64,000 bases of DNA, from contig BCKT01000008.1 in assembly GCA_003116875.1 (NCBI GenBank), positions 890,322 to 954,321 of the forward strand, in the 5' to 3' direction. Under the pieces are notes generated by a model that saw only the letters and a program-made list of their open reading frames with translations, had not been told where the DNA came from and searched no databases. Shown here in pieces: positions 53,155 through 64,000 of the stretch. The translations under genes were made by a program, and so were the position numbers. The first letter of the stretch is position 1; every line of letters starts with the position of its first letter. Source of the stretch: Takashimella koratensis (lineage: Eukaryota > Basidiomycota > Tremellomycetes > Trichosporonales > Tetragoniomycetaceae).

Positions 53155-55862
53155 ATGACAGAGGTGAGCCTGAGCCACCTCACACTCTCCTGCACCTCCT
53201 TACACCTGCTGACACCCTTCTCCATCTCCCAGAGCGACCACGGCGATCTGTCTCGCCCCCCGGCTTCAGCCGAGCCAGCCGAGCCCGACGATTTTCAAGA
53301 CGGCGATATCGGTGCTTCCGCGGGCATCGAGCACAATATGGCCGATATCTCTCTCAACTCTGGCCACGAACCAGAACCCGACATGGGAGGGGATATCTCC
53401 TCCCATGCGCAACTGGGCGGCGCGATCGAGGTGCCCCTGAGCCCGGCGGGCGCAGCGGGCTTTGGCAATGGGGTGTACGGCGGAGGAAACGAAGTGGCGG
53501 ACTATGGGTCTGGGGATATCGGAGAGCAAGTGGAGATCAGCCTCGACGATGAAGACGATGGCGATATTGGTCGGCCAGCTCGGACACCTATCACACCGCC
53601 TCAGCCCACTCAGGCCCTACCCGAGGTCAACGAGCCCGTGATTAAAGCAACAGACCCCGGGGCTTCCGCAGCTCCCTACCCCAATGACGACGCGGTCAAC
53701 TCTCCTCCTCCTGCATCACTCTCACCTGCGCTCCAGTCCCCATCACCACGCCACACGCCTCCTGCGCTGCACTCTCCACGGATACCCACACCTCTCTCTC
53801 CTCGCCCACTCACATCTCCGCGTCCCCATTCCCCCTCCCCTTCCGCTATGGGGTACGAGGATATCTACCGCCCTGGCGAGATTCCGCACTACCCGCGAGT
53901 TCTACCAGCTGCCGTAGACCTCCACTCTGAGCAAAATGAAGACGACGAGGTTGATCCCAACGCGCCATTTGAATCGATCCCGCTGGAATCTACACCTCCG
54001 CCCGGTATACCCGCTGCACTGCCGCAATCACCAAGCGGTGAAACTGTCGGTGTTCCCCTTCCACCGCGGTCGCCAGGGCTTGGACAACCGAGCTCACCAA
54101 CACCGTCGTCTTCGAAGCGACTCTCCTGGGGCGGGTTCGGGATGACAAAGGACGGCGAACGCGTCGCGAACGGGGTTCTACCTGTCCACTCGGGGGCAGT
54201 TGAGGCCGAGCAACAGGATCAATACCATGAGCAAGAACCGGTGGAAACACTAGCATCTCCAACGCCTGGCAACGACGAGTCGGCCACAGGCACTTCGACA
54301 CCAGCACGGAGGCAAGCGCCGCCAGCCCATCCGCACCCATTCCCAATACCCGCAACACCTGAAGCTGCCAAGCGTAACTCTATCACCTCAGTCTCTTCCC
54401 CACCGATGCCTTCATCCTCATCCATCATCGGCTCACCTGGTCCTAGTCACACGGCGGCACTAGGCACCCGCGGCATCAGCATGCTTGACAAAGTCATCTC
54501 CCAAACTCGCCCGCCTCACCTCCCACCCAAGGACAAGGTCGAGGACGAGATCCACCTCCACCAATGGGAAGAGATGATGTCGCAGTCTCGAGAAGCCGAG
54601 AAAGAGAGAAGAAAACACCAAGAAGCGCGAAGAGTAGAGAGGGAGAAAAGGCTGGCAATCACGACACCCAAGTGGGAGGCAATGTTGGCAGCGTCAGATT
54701 TCAGTTCTGCCAAGATCAAGGGAGATCCAGAGTTGAGAAAACTGTGGTTGGAGGGGGTGCCAAGTCACTTGAGAGGCAAGGCGTGGGCTGTCGCGATTGG
54801 CAATCCGCTAGCCATGTCGAAGGGTGAGTTAGGCGTCACACAGCTCTTGGAGTCAGGTTTACTAATGAACGGATGTGAACCAGATGCGTACAAATCGTAT
54901 GCCTCTCGCGCAAGGAAAGCCCTCGACAGTGGACGGTTCCCGGGAGAAGTGCTCGATCGGATCGAGCACGACCTTGATGAGACCCTCATGACCCTGCATA
55001 TCTTCGGCAACGGAAGTCCCGTCCGCGAGGATCTCAAAGAGCTCCTATGTGCATGGATGGTATACCGTTCCGACGACGGTCTCGGCTACGTAAGTCTTTC
55101 CCTGTGCACTCTAATACTGACTCTTCAAGGCGCCTTATATCAACCTGATTGGCGCCATGTTCATCCTCGTCTCTCCACCTCCTGTCGCTTTCCTCTCAAT
55201 GGCCAACCTTCTCTCCCGCCCGTGCCTACGAGCATTCTTCACTGAAACGCAAGACGAGATCGATGCGTTCTATCGAGTCTTTGAGAACCTTCAGGCAGAT
55301 ACGTTTCCAAAGATCTTTGCGAATTGTAAAAATCTAGGATTGAAGTTGCCCGAAAGCTATTTTAGGAGTTTGTTGGTTGAGCAAGTCCCGTTTGATGCAG
55401 TGTGCAGGTTGTGGGATCAGGTGAGTCCGCCCTGGGTATTGGATGTGGGATGAACACTGATGGGACGTCTGCAGATCATGCTCGATGGAGATGGTTTCAT
55501 CTTCCGCGCTGCACTTGCCATCTTTGGCTTCCTTGAACCGAGGTGAGTGCCAAGTTTCACATACGGGATGTCACCACGATACCCATACAAACATTATTCT
55601 GACGTACCCCGTCTCTAGACTGTACTACCCGGACCGCGAAGAGATCCTGTCCGTGCTCGAAGGCCGGAACCCCGCGACAATGGCGATCGCCGAGCGCGAG
55701 AGGGAGAGAGCCAAGCTTCGCGGAGAGCGGTACGAAGATGCGATGGACGGCAAGCTGAGCGTGTTTGGGTTACACGAGAAGGCACTGTTTGATTGGTTGG
55801 AGAACGATGGGTGGAAAGAGAGCCGATTCGAGAGGCTCGTCGTTCGCGAGATGCCTGATTAG
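53155..55862 (+). CDS. TBC-domain protein lacking both catalytic finger residues
   Basis: TBC domains normally activate Rab GTPase hydrolysis. A 9-nt first exon (MTE) is spliced to SDHGDLSRPPASAEPAEPDD. The N-terminal half is acidic and Pro/Ser-rich with repeated GDI phrases. A charged helix (QSREAEKERRKHQEARRVER) precedes the TBC domain: GVPSHLRGKAWAVAIGN, then DRIEHDLDETLMTLHIFGNG, DDGLGYAPYINLIGAMFILV, LLSRPCLRAFFTETQDEIDA and CRLWDQIMLDGDGFIFRAAL. At the end is ERERAKLRGERYEDAMDG. The fold markers are all there, closest to the TBC1D12/14-like type. However, the IxxDxxR arginine is Glu (IEHDLDE) and the YxQ glutamine is Pro (YAP). It may therefore be a non-catalytic Rab-binding protein. 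About five introns; stop TAG 55860-55862. Confidence 0.78.
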
Positions 55863-56197
55863 ACCACAGCCATACCATATCGAGATCGGAGGGGTTGTGG
55901 GGAACGAGACCAACGGTAGAGTAGAGGTCTTGGGCTCTTCGGTAGTTGCTCCACTTGATCTTGAATCCTCATCTAAAGACGCCCCTTGATACCCAGCATT
56001 AGATGCTAGATAGATACCCCTCTGGCCAGCTATACAATAGGCACCATGCATGAGTTGAACACAATGAATCGAATCAATCATCAAACCTAACAACACAGTC
56101 ATGGGACTGTGTTGACTTCCAACCCGTCCACCTGGCCTCTCTACTTGACCATTAAACCTCCTCGTCCCTCCCGATATGGCACAAGGTAACCACTGAG
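55863..56197. other. Convergent 3' flanks of the TBC and RPB6 genes
   Basis: 335 bp between converging stops; no element recognised. Confidence 0.5.
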
Positions 56198-57116
56198 TTA
56201 CTCCTGGACGATGAGCTCCTCGACTTTCCAGTCCTCGAACGAGTTGTCTGCGCATGTCAGCTTGTCTCCTTTGTCTCAGGAAGAGCTAGCTATCCAACTC
56301 ACCAGGAAGGTAGCGCCTGATCACCAGCGGGATCTTCTTCGCTGCGAGCTCTTTGAGGGCAATCTCAAGCGGGTCTGTCTCCCCCTCCACAGGAACCAAC
56401 ACTGGTGCGTTCATACTGCAGACAAGCCATGTCAGCGAACTCAGGACACGAAATCGAAAAGCCATCGTGATTCAATCACTTCAATGTTCATGTTGGACAA
56501 AATGTGAGGGACAAGGGTACCACAACTTACCTGATCTGAAGTGCACGCGTTCCCAACACTCGTGCCCGCTCGTATTTGGTCATGTACGGCGTCGTCACTC
56601 GGATCTCGTTGGCTTTCGCTGCTTTGCCTGTCCGAGGCTTGACATCTTCTGGCAAGTTGGACTAGGGTGTGTGAGCGGGAGGGAAGCGATCACAGGGTTA
56701 AGAAGGAGATGGGGTACTACTAATGGGTAGCGAGAGGAGAGAAAGAGTGGTTGAACAGGGGTTTGGAGTTAAATACGGGCAGTGTAGACTTACGTGGATA
56801 ATATTCTCGTCTCCATTAGCAGCGCCCTCCTCGTCCTCGCCGTCTCCCACTTCAAGCTCTCCGTCAAACCTGTTAACGCAAAGAGTTTTACAGTCAGCTA
56901 CTGTATCCTGAGCGGCTCTCGTCGACAACATCACAGAGACTAGACGGGCGGATGAAGCGGAATCAAGGTCGTGAGGGGTTGACAACAACACAAGACGGGG
57001 ACTAGGCAAGGCGAGGCCAGAGAGGACCAGCCCACTCACTCGACGTTCTCGGGTTCATCCCCTTCGTACTGGTCAACATCATAGTCGTCCCCACCCATTC
57101 GCTCGTCATCGGACAT
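56198..57116 (-). CDS. RPB6: DNA-directed RNA polymerase I/II/III subunit RPB6
   Basis: Shared small subunit of all three nuclear RNA polymerases (ABC23/Rpo26). Five exons reconstruct [20 protein letters not shown] and further acidic sequence, then [20 protein letters not shown] and [40 protein letters not shown] follows, then [17 protein letters not shown]. The [21 protein letters not shown] block and the C-terminal IRRYLPDxSxEDW are nearly invariant in RPB6. Start ATG read from 57116, stop TAA at 56198-56200. It is divergent from the PROPPIN gene, sharing a short upstream region. The four introns in so short a gene illustrate the intron density of this genome. Confidence 0.93.
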
Positions 57117-57589
57117 GTTGTACGTGGTTTATACTGTGTACGTCGAGGGTGGAGAGAGTAGTTGTGAAGAGTCGAGTTGACAAAGGCGAGACGAATTGCG
57201 AGGATAGGATGAGGAGATTTTGCGTTGAATGGAGGCACGGGTCACGTGATCTGTGGGTGGGACAAGTCTCCTGGCTGGTGGGTGGCAAAACAAGCAACCA
57301 TCTGTCTCTCTCTCTCTCTCAGTCCTCTTCATCCACCACTACCACCGTCGATACCACCTCCCCCCCTCCTCGACGGTGATCATAACCACCTCACCACCAG
57401 CCGCCGGTCCTATTCCTCTTCTCCCTCACGTCTTCACTCCTCCCTTCCCTGCGCCTCTTCCATCCCTTGACACCCGCTCATGCCCGCCTAGGTCGCCTGT
57501 CTCTGAGCGTACCTCCCCTCCCCTTCTCCCTCTCTCCCTTCCCTTGCCCCTACCCAACCTTATTCCCTTCCTCTCGCCGCCAGCCCCCG
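57117..57589. promoter_or_regulatory. Bidirectional promoter between RPB6 and the PROPPIN gene
   Basis: 473 bp between divergent starts. A (CT) run lies at about 57303-57320, followed by a strongly pyrimidine-rich leader before the PROPPIN ATG. No TATA-like element was picked out. Confidence 0.5.
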
Positions 57590-59893
57590 ATGCAGCTCAA
57601 CAGGTACCAGGTATCAACCCTCCGTCCGGCCCTCATCCTCTCGGTATCCTTCTCCAATGATGGAAGGTACTTTGCCGTCGCTGGCGAGAGCGGGTACGAA
57701 GTGTGGATGACTTACCCGCTAGGGCTTGTGCGCCGTAGAAGTAGGTCCAGCAAGCTCATATTTCTCCTCGCGTTCTCTTTTCTCACCCTTTGCTGGGGTC
57801 AGTGCTGACACAAATTCCCAATCGGCTTGCTCACCTGCCCATACCACCTCTGCCCTGCAGCCATGCCAGGCACACTCGCACTCGCCCTCATGCTGCCCTA
57901 CTCGCCGTTGCTCGTCTTACAAGGCGGCGGCTCCGATCCGCTCTTCCCTCCCAACAAAGCCGTCATCTACCACGACGGCCGGGGTACGCCCGTTGCTGAG
58001 CTTGAATTCGGGTACGTTCCCCCTTCTCCCCTTCACGGGCTTCCCGACATCCCGATCTCTCTCCTTTCTTTCCCAAAATTTCTGCACCTCAGTTACCTTT
58101 CACAAATCTTGTCTTGGAGTCTCATGCTGAGTCGGTCAACTTTATTTAGAGAACGGATACGAGGAGTGTCTGCGCGAAACGGGACACTCGTGATTGCTCT
58201 CCTCCGCAAATCGATCGCATACGAATACGGCGCCTTTTCGCAGGAAGGAGAGAGCGGTAGTACCGGGGCCGGGCCGAGCTCGAGAGCTATCGAGGGCACG
58301 GGCGCTTTCCGGCTTCGCAAGCTTGGCGAGTGGGAGACGGCTGAGAACCCCAAAGGTGAGTAAGGGGTAGCTTCCACTTCCCTAAACCTTGACCTTGTCC
58401 AATGGCTGGCCGCTGCCGAGTCCTTCAAACCTAATCCAATTAATCTGCATGATTCAGGTCTTGTCGCCATGTCAACTGCACCGGGAACCACCCTGCTCGC
58501 TTTGCCCGGTCGACAACCAGGCCACGTCCAACTGATCCACCTTCCACCTTGCCCTGCTCCATCTACCCTCCCTACCCGCCCATCCTCTACTCACACTTTC
58601 CGATCACCCATCGTCCTCGCCCACACGCACGGCCTCACCTCGCTCGCGTGCTCGGCTACCGGATCGCACTTCGTTACGACTTCGGAACGGGGCACACTCC
58701 TGCGTGTATGGGACGCAGCACGCGGTAGCCTAGAGCGCGAGCTGAGGCGGGGTGTTGATCGTGCAGAGATGTGGGGAGTCGATTTTGAGGACAGGGTGTT
58801 CCCCGATCGACAGGGTGGGGTCGCTGTAATGAGCGAGGACGAATGGAGACGAGATGAGATTAGAAAGAAAGGTGGGAGGGTGGCGGGGTGGAGTGATAAA
58901 GGGACAATCCATGTCTGGGCCAACGAGGAACAGATTACGCAGAGGTGAGTCAAGAATTGAAGTGCGTCCTAGGGGGCAAGCAGCTGACGAATTTACTCCA
59001 GCTCACCCACCGCACCATCATTCACCAACATGCTATCCAAGACTCTCCCGCTTCCCAAGTACTTTTCTTCCACTGCCTCGTTTGCGCAGTACCACCTCCC
59101 GCGCAAGAATCCGCACGCCTTCTCATCCGCGATTGGCGCTGCCTCCGCCGCTGCTGGTGTTCCAAGTATGCGGATTGACGACGGTACCGAGCCCGAGGAG
59201 CGGGAGTGGGCTGAACACTTTGTTGTCGGCTGGGTCGAAGTCGAAGTTGAGATTGAGGATCGCTCGTCGTCGTCTTCTTCCGCGATTGACGATAGCGCCG
59301 GAGGGCCGAACCCGACTTTGATCAAGGTTGGGAAGAGGCCGTCACTCGCCATGGGGTCGAGGGAGGAACGGCGGAGTTTTGGGTCTGACGCGACGAGCAC
59401 ACGAACGGCGACGCCGAGTCTTGGAGCTAGGCGGTCAGAGACACCTACGATGCCGGGATCAAACCTTGGTTCACCAGCCATGGTCTCGGCGCCGCTAGGC
59501 ATTGGCGCCTCACAGCCTACCGGCTCAGGGGCGCACCACGCCCGCCGCTCGTCATCTGGGAGTCTGAGAACCTCCTCATCTTCCCCGTCCACATCCGGGC
59601 TTGCCCGCGGTCCGGCGCCCGGCGGCTCCAGCCTGCGCAAAGAGAGCAGCAAAGTTGATACCTCTGGACCGAAACGCACCGCCACAAAGCCAGTCCCGAC
59701 TATCACGGAACGCCAGCTGGTAGCGATCACCTACTCGGGAGATTGGTACCGACTTCGTATCCCGCGCGGGGGCGAGGCAACGACTAGGGTAGGAGAGGGA
59801 GGAGAGGATGATAGTGATGATCGGAAGGGAAAGACGACAAAGTGCGAGCTGGTAGAGTATCGTCGGTTCATCGTTGGTGGTGGAGGCTGGTAA
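57590..59893 (+). CDS. PROPPIN phosphoinositide-binding protein (HSV2/WIPI3-4 type)
   Basis: Seven-bladed propeller that binds PI3P/PI(3,5)P2 on autophagic and endosomal membranes. The start chosen is the ATG at 57590 (MQLNRYQVSTLRPALILSVS), where the first blade begins (FSNDGRYFAVAGESGYEVW). It continues LVLQGGGSDPLFPPNKAVIY, VAELEF, RGVSARNGTLVIALLRKSIA and TLLALPG. SPIVLAHTHGLTSLACSATG leads to TLLRVWDAARGSLERELRRG, whose LRRG is the lipid-binding motif of PROPPINs (L/FRRG). After WSDKGTIHVWANEEQ comes SSPTAPSFTNMLSKTLPLPK and FAQYHLPRKNPHA. Blade 7 ends with QLVAITYSGDWYRLRIP. About 140 Ser/Thr-rich residues are inserted between these last parts, making the protein longer than usual. Whether it is the HSV2 or ATG18 paralogue is inferred from the LRRG form. 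Stop TAA/TAG at 59891-59893. Confidence 0.78.
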
Positions 59894-60303
59894 CTGGTTT
59901 ATTTGGTACGAGGTTTGTATTTTCATCGCATGTCTCTCTTTCTCGTACTTGACGTCACAAACTGCACACATCGTTTGGCTGTACTTCTTCCACCGTCCCA
60001 CCTTCCCACAGTCTACATTTGACATTTATCCCTCATCCTTCACTATCAAAGCCTCCGCTTGACTTTTAGTGATGCTTGTCGCAATCCAACTCGATTCTCC
60101 ATCCCCTAGTCACACGCTTGTTTGTTGTCATAAGTAGCCCGTTCCCATTTCCTGCAGCATTTCCTCTTCTATCCATGATCAGAGGAAGCTTGTCTCGTTC
60201 ACGCATGTATGTTCATTGTCACGACCACTTTTGGTGAAGCGCAATTGACCCATCTCTCAATCTACCTTGTCTATCCCCATCTGCTCCTAATTTACCTCAT
60301 TTT
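59894..60303. other. Convergent 3' flanks of the PROPPIN and UTP10 genes
   Basis: 410 bp between converging stops; no element recognised. Confidence 0.5.
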
Positions 60304-63300
60304 CTACTCGAGATATTCTTTCAATGACCCCGTGACGGTCTCTATCCTCGACACGACTTTCCTCGCCATCCCTTCGACTTCTGCATTCTCATCCTCGATC
60401 AATTCACTCAAGAACTCTGCAACCGTCTCTGGGACAAAGACAACCATCTCATCTGCGTGCCTCTCCCAGACAGCGTCCAACGCAACGAGCGCGACCATTC
60501 GTTGACGAGGGTGTTCAGCGCGAGTAGAGAGGCAGATGGAGGTGTTGAGTCTCTTCAAGAGCGGTTCGGAAGTTGTTGAAGCGGCTAGGCTTGCGAGGGC
60601 ACGAGCAGCGGGTGAAGAGGAGGTGGAAGTAAGGTCTGGGAAGATGGAGAGCTGAGCGACGAGCAAAGGAACGAGCTTGGTCAAGAGTGCTTCGGTCCAG
60701 AAGGCTATGAGAATATTGTCAGCAACGTTGATTGAAAAGCTGGAACGTGAAGAGACTCACCTCCTTCGTCGACGTCAAACGACTTTGCCAAGACATCAAG
60801 CATCAACGTCCACAGTGGGACACTTGTCGCCTTCTCCTCCGCGTAGTCCGTCAAGAGCTCTTCGATATGGGGCAACAAAACCCCGATATACGCCGAGAGC
60901 AAGTGCCTAAACTTGTCCAAGAGACCCATCATGACGTGCAAGAGAACAATCTTGCGCTCGACCAGTCTCCCATCGTCGACGCCTTTAGCCTCGGCAAGAT
61001 CGATGACTGCCCAATCGTACAGTCTGACAAAGAGGGGCTTGAACGTCGATTCGTTGAGTTTCGTCACGAGTTCCAAGAACGACGCGATCGCCGATGTCTC
61101 GATCGCGTTGATCGCATCGATATCGACGCCTTGCTTTTGCAGTCGGTGGCGTAAATCGAAGATGTCGAGGAAGAAAGCAAAGATGGGCTTGATAAGACCG
61201 GGCAAAGCTTTGCGATCGGCGTTGCGAAGTGTCAATCGGAGGAGGTGGAAGAATGCCTCGAGTGTCTGGGTCACATTGACGTCAGTTAAGCAATTTCGCA
61301 TATCGGCTACAACAACTGGACAGCTAAACACTTACAGATTGCTCAGGGTCGGTTTGGACGACTTTCCACAAGTCCATGACGACAGGGAACAACGCCTTTG
61401 TCGGGATCTTCTTCGCGGCCACCGACAAGACACGAGACGACACGACTTCGTCTGTGGCGCGGTACGCTGCTGCCGAATTCAGAATCGCCACCAACTGCTT
61501 ATTGTTAATGAACGAAGCGACGGCTTCAATAAGGGCCGACAGAGTCGTGAACGCCTGCTTGGCGGCAGCGTAAGACGGGGCCGACGTGGGCTGGCTACTC
61601 GTGAGATCCAAGCAGATTTTGACGATCGATTGGATGTACGGGATGATCCGAGAGGTGAGGTGACGAGCGAGCACTTCAACCAGAGAAAGAGCCGAAGTGA
61701 TCACGTCAACCTCAGAAGACGGCGCAGATGCTGCGGCCACGACCGCCGGGACGACAGCCGCGAGCGCGCTGTCATCTGCTGAGATGGCAGACGTTGCCAC
61801 AGCGTGGAGCGCAGAGAGAGATGACAACATGGCGATGCGTTCGGAGAGCAAAGTGGCAATCTGCCTGACGATGGCGGCGACAGCGGGTGCGCACTTGACG
61901 CGCAAGTCGGCGCGGACCAGCGGAAGACGCTGGGTGAATACCTCCAGCACTCGGGTGGCATCCTGGTAACAAACATCCGTGTCAGCTCTGGGCATAGTAA
62001 CGAAGACTGTGAAGAAAGGGCTCACCTGTTCCGATCCTGAGAGCAACTGCGAGGTAACAGCGAGGAACCCTTCGACCGACAACAGCTGCATCGCAGCAGC
62101 GAGTGTCGACCTAACAGAAGACACAACATCTGAGCCCTTGAACGAAGGCTGCGACGTCGCCGCCGCGAGCTGGACGAGCATCTTGACGGTTGCCTCGACC
62201 TTAGACTGGTCGCATGGCTTGCCCGTGAGCTGGGCTGTGATCGTCTCTGAGAACCGAAGCAGTGCCGAAATCTGCTTGAGCGTATGCTCGGAGTCATCGT
62301 TCGCCACGTTGTTGAGGAACGCCTGTTTCTGTTCCGCGATCGTCGCAAGGTCGTCAACGAGCCGCGAGACTTCGCTGATGAGTTCGAACAGCGTCTCAAC
62401 GCGCACATCGACGTTGAAGGCAGCGACAAGACCGACTGGAAGCTCGGAGAGACCATTGATTGATCGTCCTGCCTTGGTGGTCAATTTGTCCAGGAACAGC
62501 ATACAGATCGGAGCGAGGTAGTCGCTGGCCCCAAGGGACTTCACGAGGTGGATGAAGAATGGGACCGTTCTGTGACGCGGGAGACGGCCAGCCATATCGG
62601 TAAAGATACTGACAAACGTCAACGAAGCGTTGTATAGATCCAGCTTGGTCTCGGCCTTTTCTCGGAGCGAACGAGTCATGACGGGCACGATCCGCGCGAC
62701 CGTTTTCTCAACAACGCTGAAGCTGAACGCGTCGTCACGATGCAAGTCGCTATCGCCCATGAACGTGAAGATGGGCATGACATTGTGCAACACGGCGTCG
62801 GGGATGAGTCGGGCGAGTTCCGAGGCGACCAAAAGAGCACGTTGCGAGGTACGCGGGTTGGGAGAGGCTGATTTGGTCGTTAAAGGAGGGCGACGATTCC
62901 ATGGGATGTGAAACTCACCTCGGATGACCTTGATGATAACCTCGATACCGACGTGTGCTTTCATGATTTCTATCGCGTCCTTCTCTAGTCAGTAGAGGAA
63001 CCAACAGTAGCGATGATGAAGAGCGCCAAGCTCACCTCGATCTTCTCGACCTGAGCCAAGACGGCAGCCAAAACCTCTTGCTCGAGGTAGTCGCCGCCTT
63101 CCTTGATAGACGGTCGTCTCGACAAGAGTGTCGAAAGCACGCCCATGAGCGAAGCGACCAGGGGTGCGTTACCGGGCAGGGTCTTCCAGTCACGAGACTC
63201 GACGAGCACAGTGAGATCAGTGACGGCTCTTTCGGTCTTCTCGCTCTCGTCACTATATCAAGGGAAGGGTCAGCTTTTGAGAACTACCACAAACACTGCC

Positions 63301-64000
63301 ACTTACAGCGCATCGTGTTTCGCTTTTTTGCGCTGGCTAGAACCCTCGAGAGGCTCCAGCATTATCTGAACAACCTCAATGATTTCTTCGGCGTCAAGAG
63401 TGAACTTTGGTAGCACGGCCTTGGCTCCGATTACATCGTCCTGTACTTTGGTCAACACCGTTGACCCTAGTTGTCGAGAAGAGCCAGCGATACTCACAAT
63501 CGAAAGAAGATGCAAGGAAGAAATGAACGCGATAACGTATTCGACTTTGTGTCGCCTCGGCAATGCTTCGAACAGTCCGGCGGCCAATCGCTCGATCGAG
63601 AGCACACGAAGGCGGTTTGACAGCTCTGAAGCAAGGTTGAGCGACTGATCACAAACGCTCTGATCGTTTGACTGACCTGATGGAGACTGAACTTGCAAAA
63701 GGGAGAGCAAAAGTGCCCAGCTCTCGCTTCCCTCGTCCGTGAGCGCCGAGACATGACGCGTGGTAAATGCGTCAAAAACGAAGTCGAGGTACGCCTGCTG
63801 CGACGAACCGCGGAGAGATGCGATCCACGCCGACTCGGACTCGTCCTTACCTGCAGATCCCACCAGCGGGGAGAGAAGGGGGACTACGCCACGGAGTCGC
63901 GACGGGTTGATGGTCCGTGCCAGGCTCAATAAGAGGCTCTGACGAGGACCGTCGGCTCGCCAGGCGACGACGTGCGACATGAGCCATTCGCCGATTGCTC
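60304..64000 (-). CDS. UTP10: U3 snoRNA-associated protein UTP10 (HEATR1/BP28), C-terminal part (5' end outside window)
   Basis: Very large HEAT-repeat scaffold of the small-subunit processome in the nucleolus, needed for early 18S rRNA maturation. The gene enters from beyond 64000 (first visible residues [18 protein letters not shown]). It shows long alpha-helical repeats, then [20 protein letters not shown] and [20 protein letters not shown] with [18 protein letters not shown], the segment conserved in all HEATR1 proteins. The BP28-type C-terminal domain follows ([20 protein letters not shown]), ending in [37 protein letters not shown] and LKEYLE with TAG at 60304-60306. Introns lie at about 60710-60760, 61270-61330, 61970-62025, 62880-62920 and 62970-63030. 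More lie at 63255-63305 and 63460-63500. Confidence 0.9.

Overview
The window is eukaryotic: genes on both strands are split by many short (about 45-80 nt) GT...AG introns, there are no operons, and the gene set is fungal. Intron density, GC-rich coding sequence, Ser/Pro-rich proteins and the gene content (WTAP-like protein, PL14 lyase, intracellular trypsin-like proteases, Ecl1 family) fit a basidiomycete, most likely a tremellomycete-type yeast. Species cannot be named from the sequence. I see no rRNA, convincing tRNA, CRISPR array or complete transposon.

Layout: the 3' part of DDB1 (+), a phosphopantetheinyl transferase (-), checkpoint kinase CHK1 (-), and an insulin-degrading-enzyme-type M16 protease (+) occupy 1-10.9 kb. 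From 10.9 to 16.9 kb lies an accessory island of tandem small paralogous genes of unknown function (called family A here: two intact members with full motif, one more divergent intact member, one frameshifted, one 3' remnant). Then come PKR1 (+), a zinc alcohol dehydrogenase (-), a large VTT/DedA-domain membrane protein (-), an Ecl1-type zinc protein (-), and a conserved Pro/Ser-rich protein of unknown function (-). The last three are separated by two long, gene-poor, homopolymer-rich stretches of about 3.5-3.9 kb. A secreted PL14-type polysaccharide lyase (+) follows.

The second accessory island (38.9-48.5 kb) holds a repeat-rich protein (family B) next to its decayed paralogue, and a tandem pair of intracellular trypsin-like serine proteases, one of which seems to have lost a splice acceptor. 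From 48.8 kb to the end the window is housekeeping again: YAR1 (Rps3 chaperone), a WTAP/Mum2-like m6A-complex protein, mitochondrial ribosomal protein mS33, a TBC-domain protein lacking both catalytic fingers, RNA polymerase subunit RPB6, a PROPPIN autophagy protein, and the 3' part of the ribosome biogenesis gene UTP10.

The core genes do not form one pathway. Several fall in genome maintenance (DDB1, CHK1), ribosome making (YAR1, mS33, UTP10) and membrane traffic/autophagy (VTT protein, PROPPIN, TBC, PKR1). The candidates for something undescribed are family A, family B and the duplicated protease pair. All three look lineage-specific and recently duplicated, with decaying copies beside intact ones.
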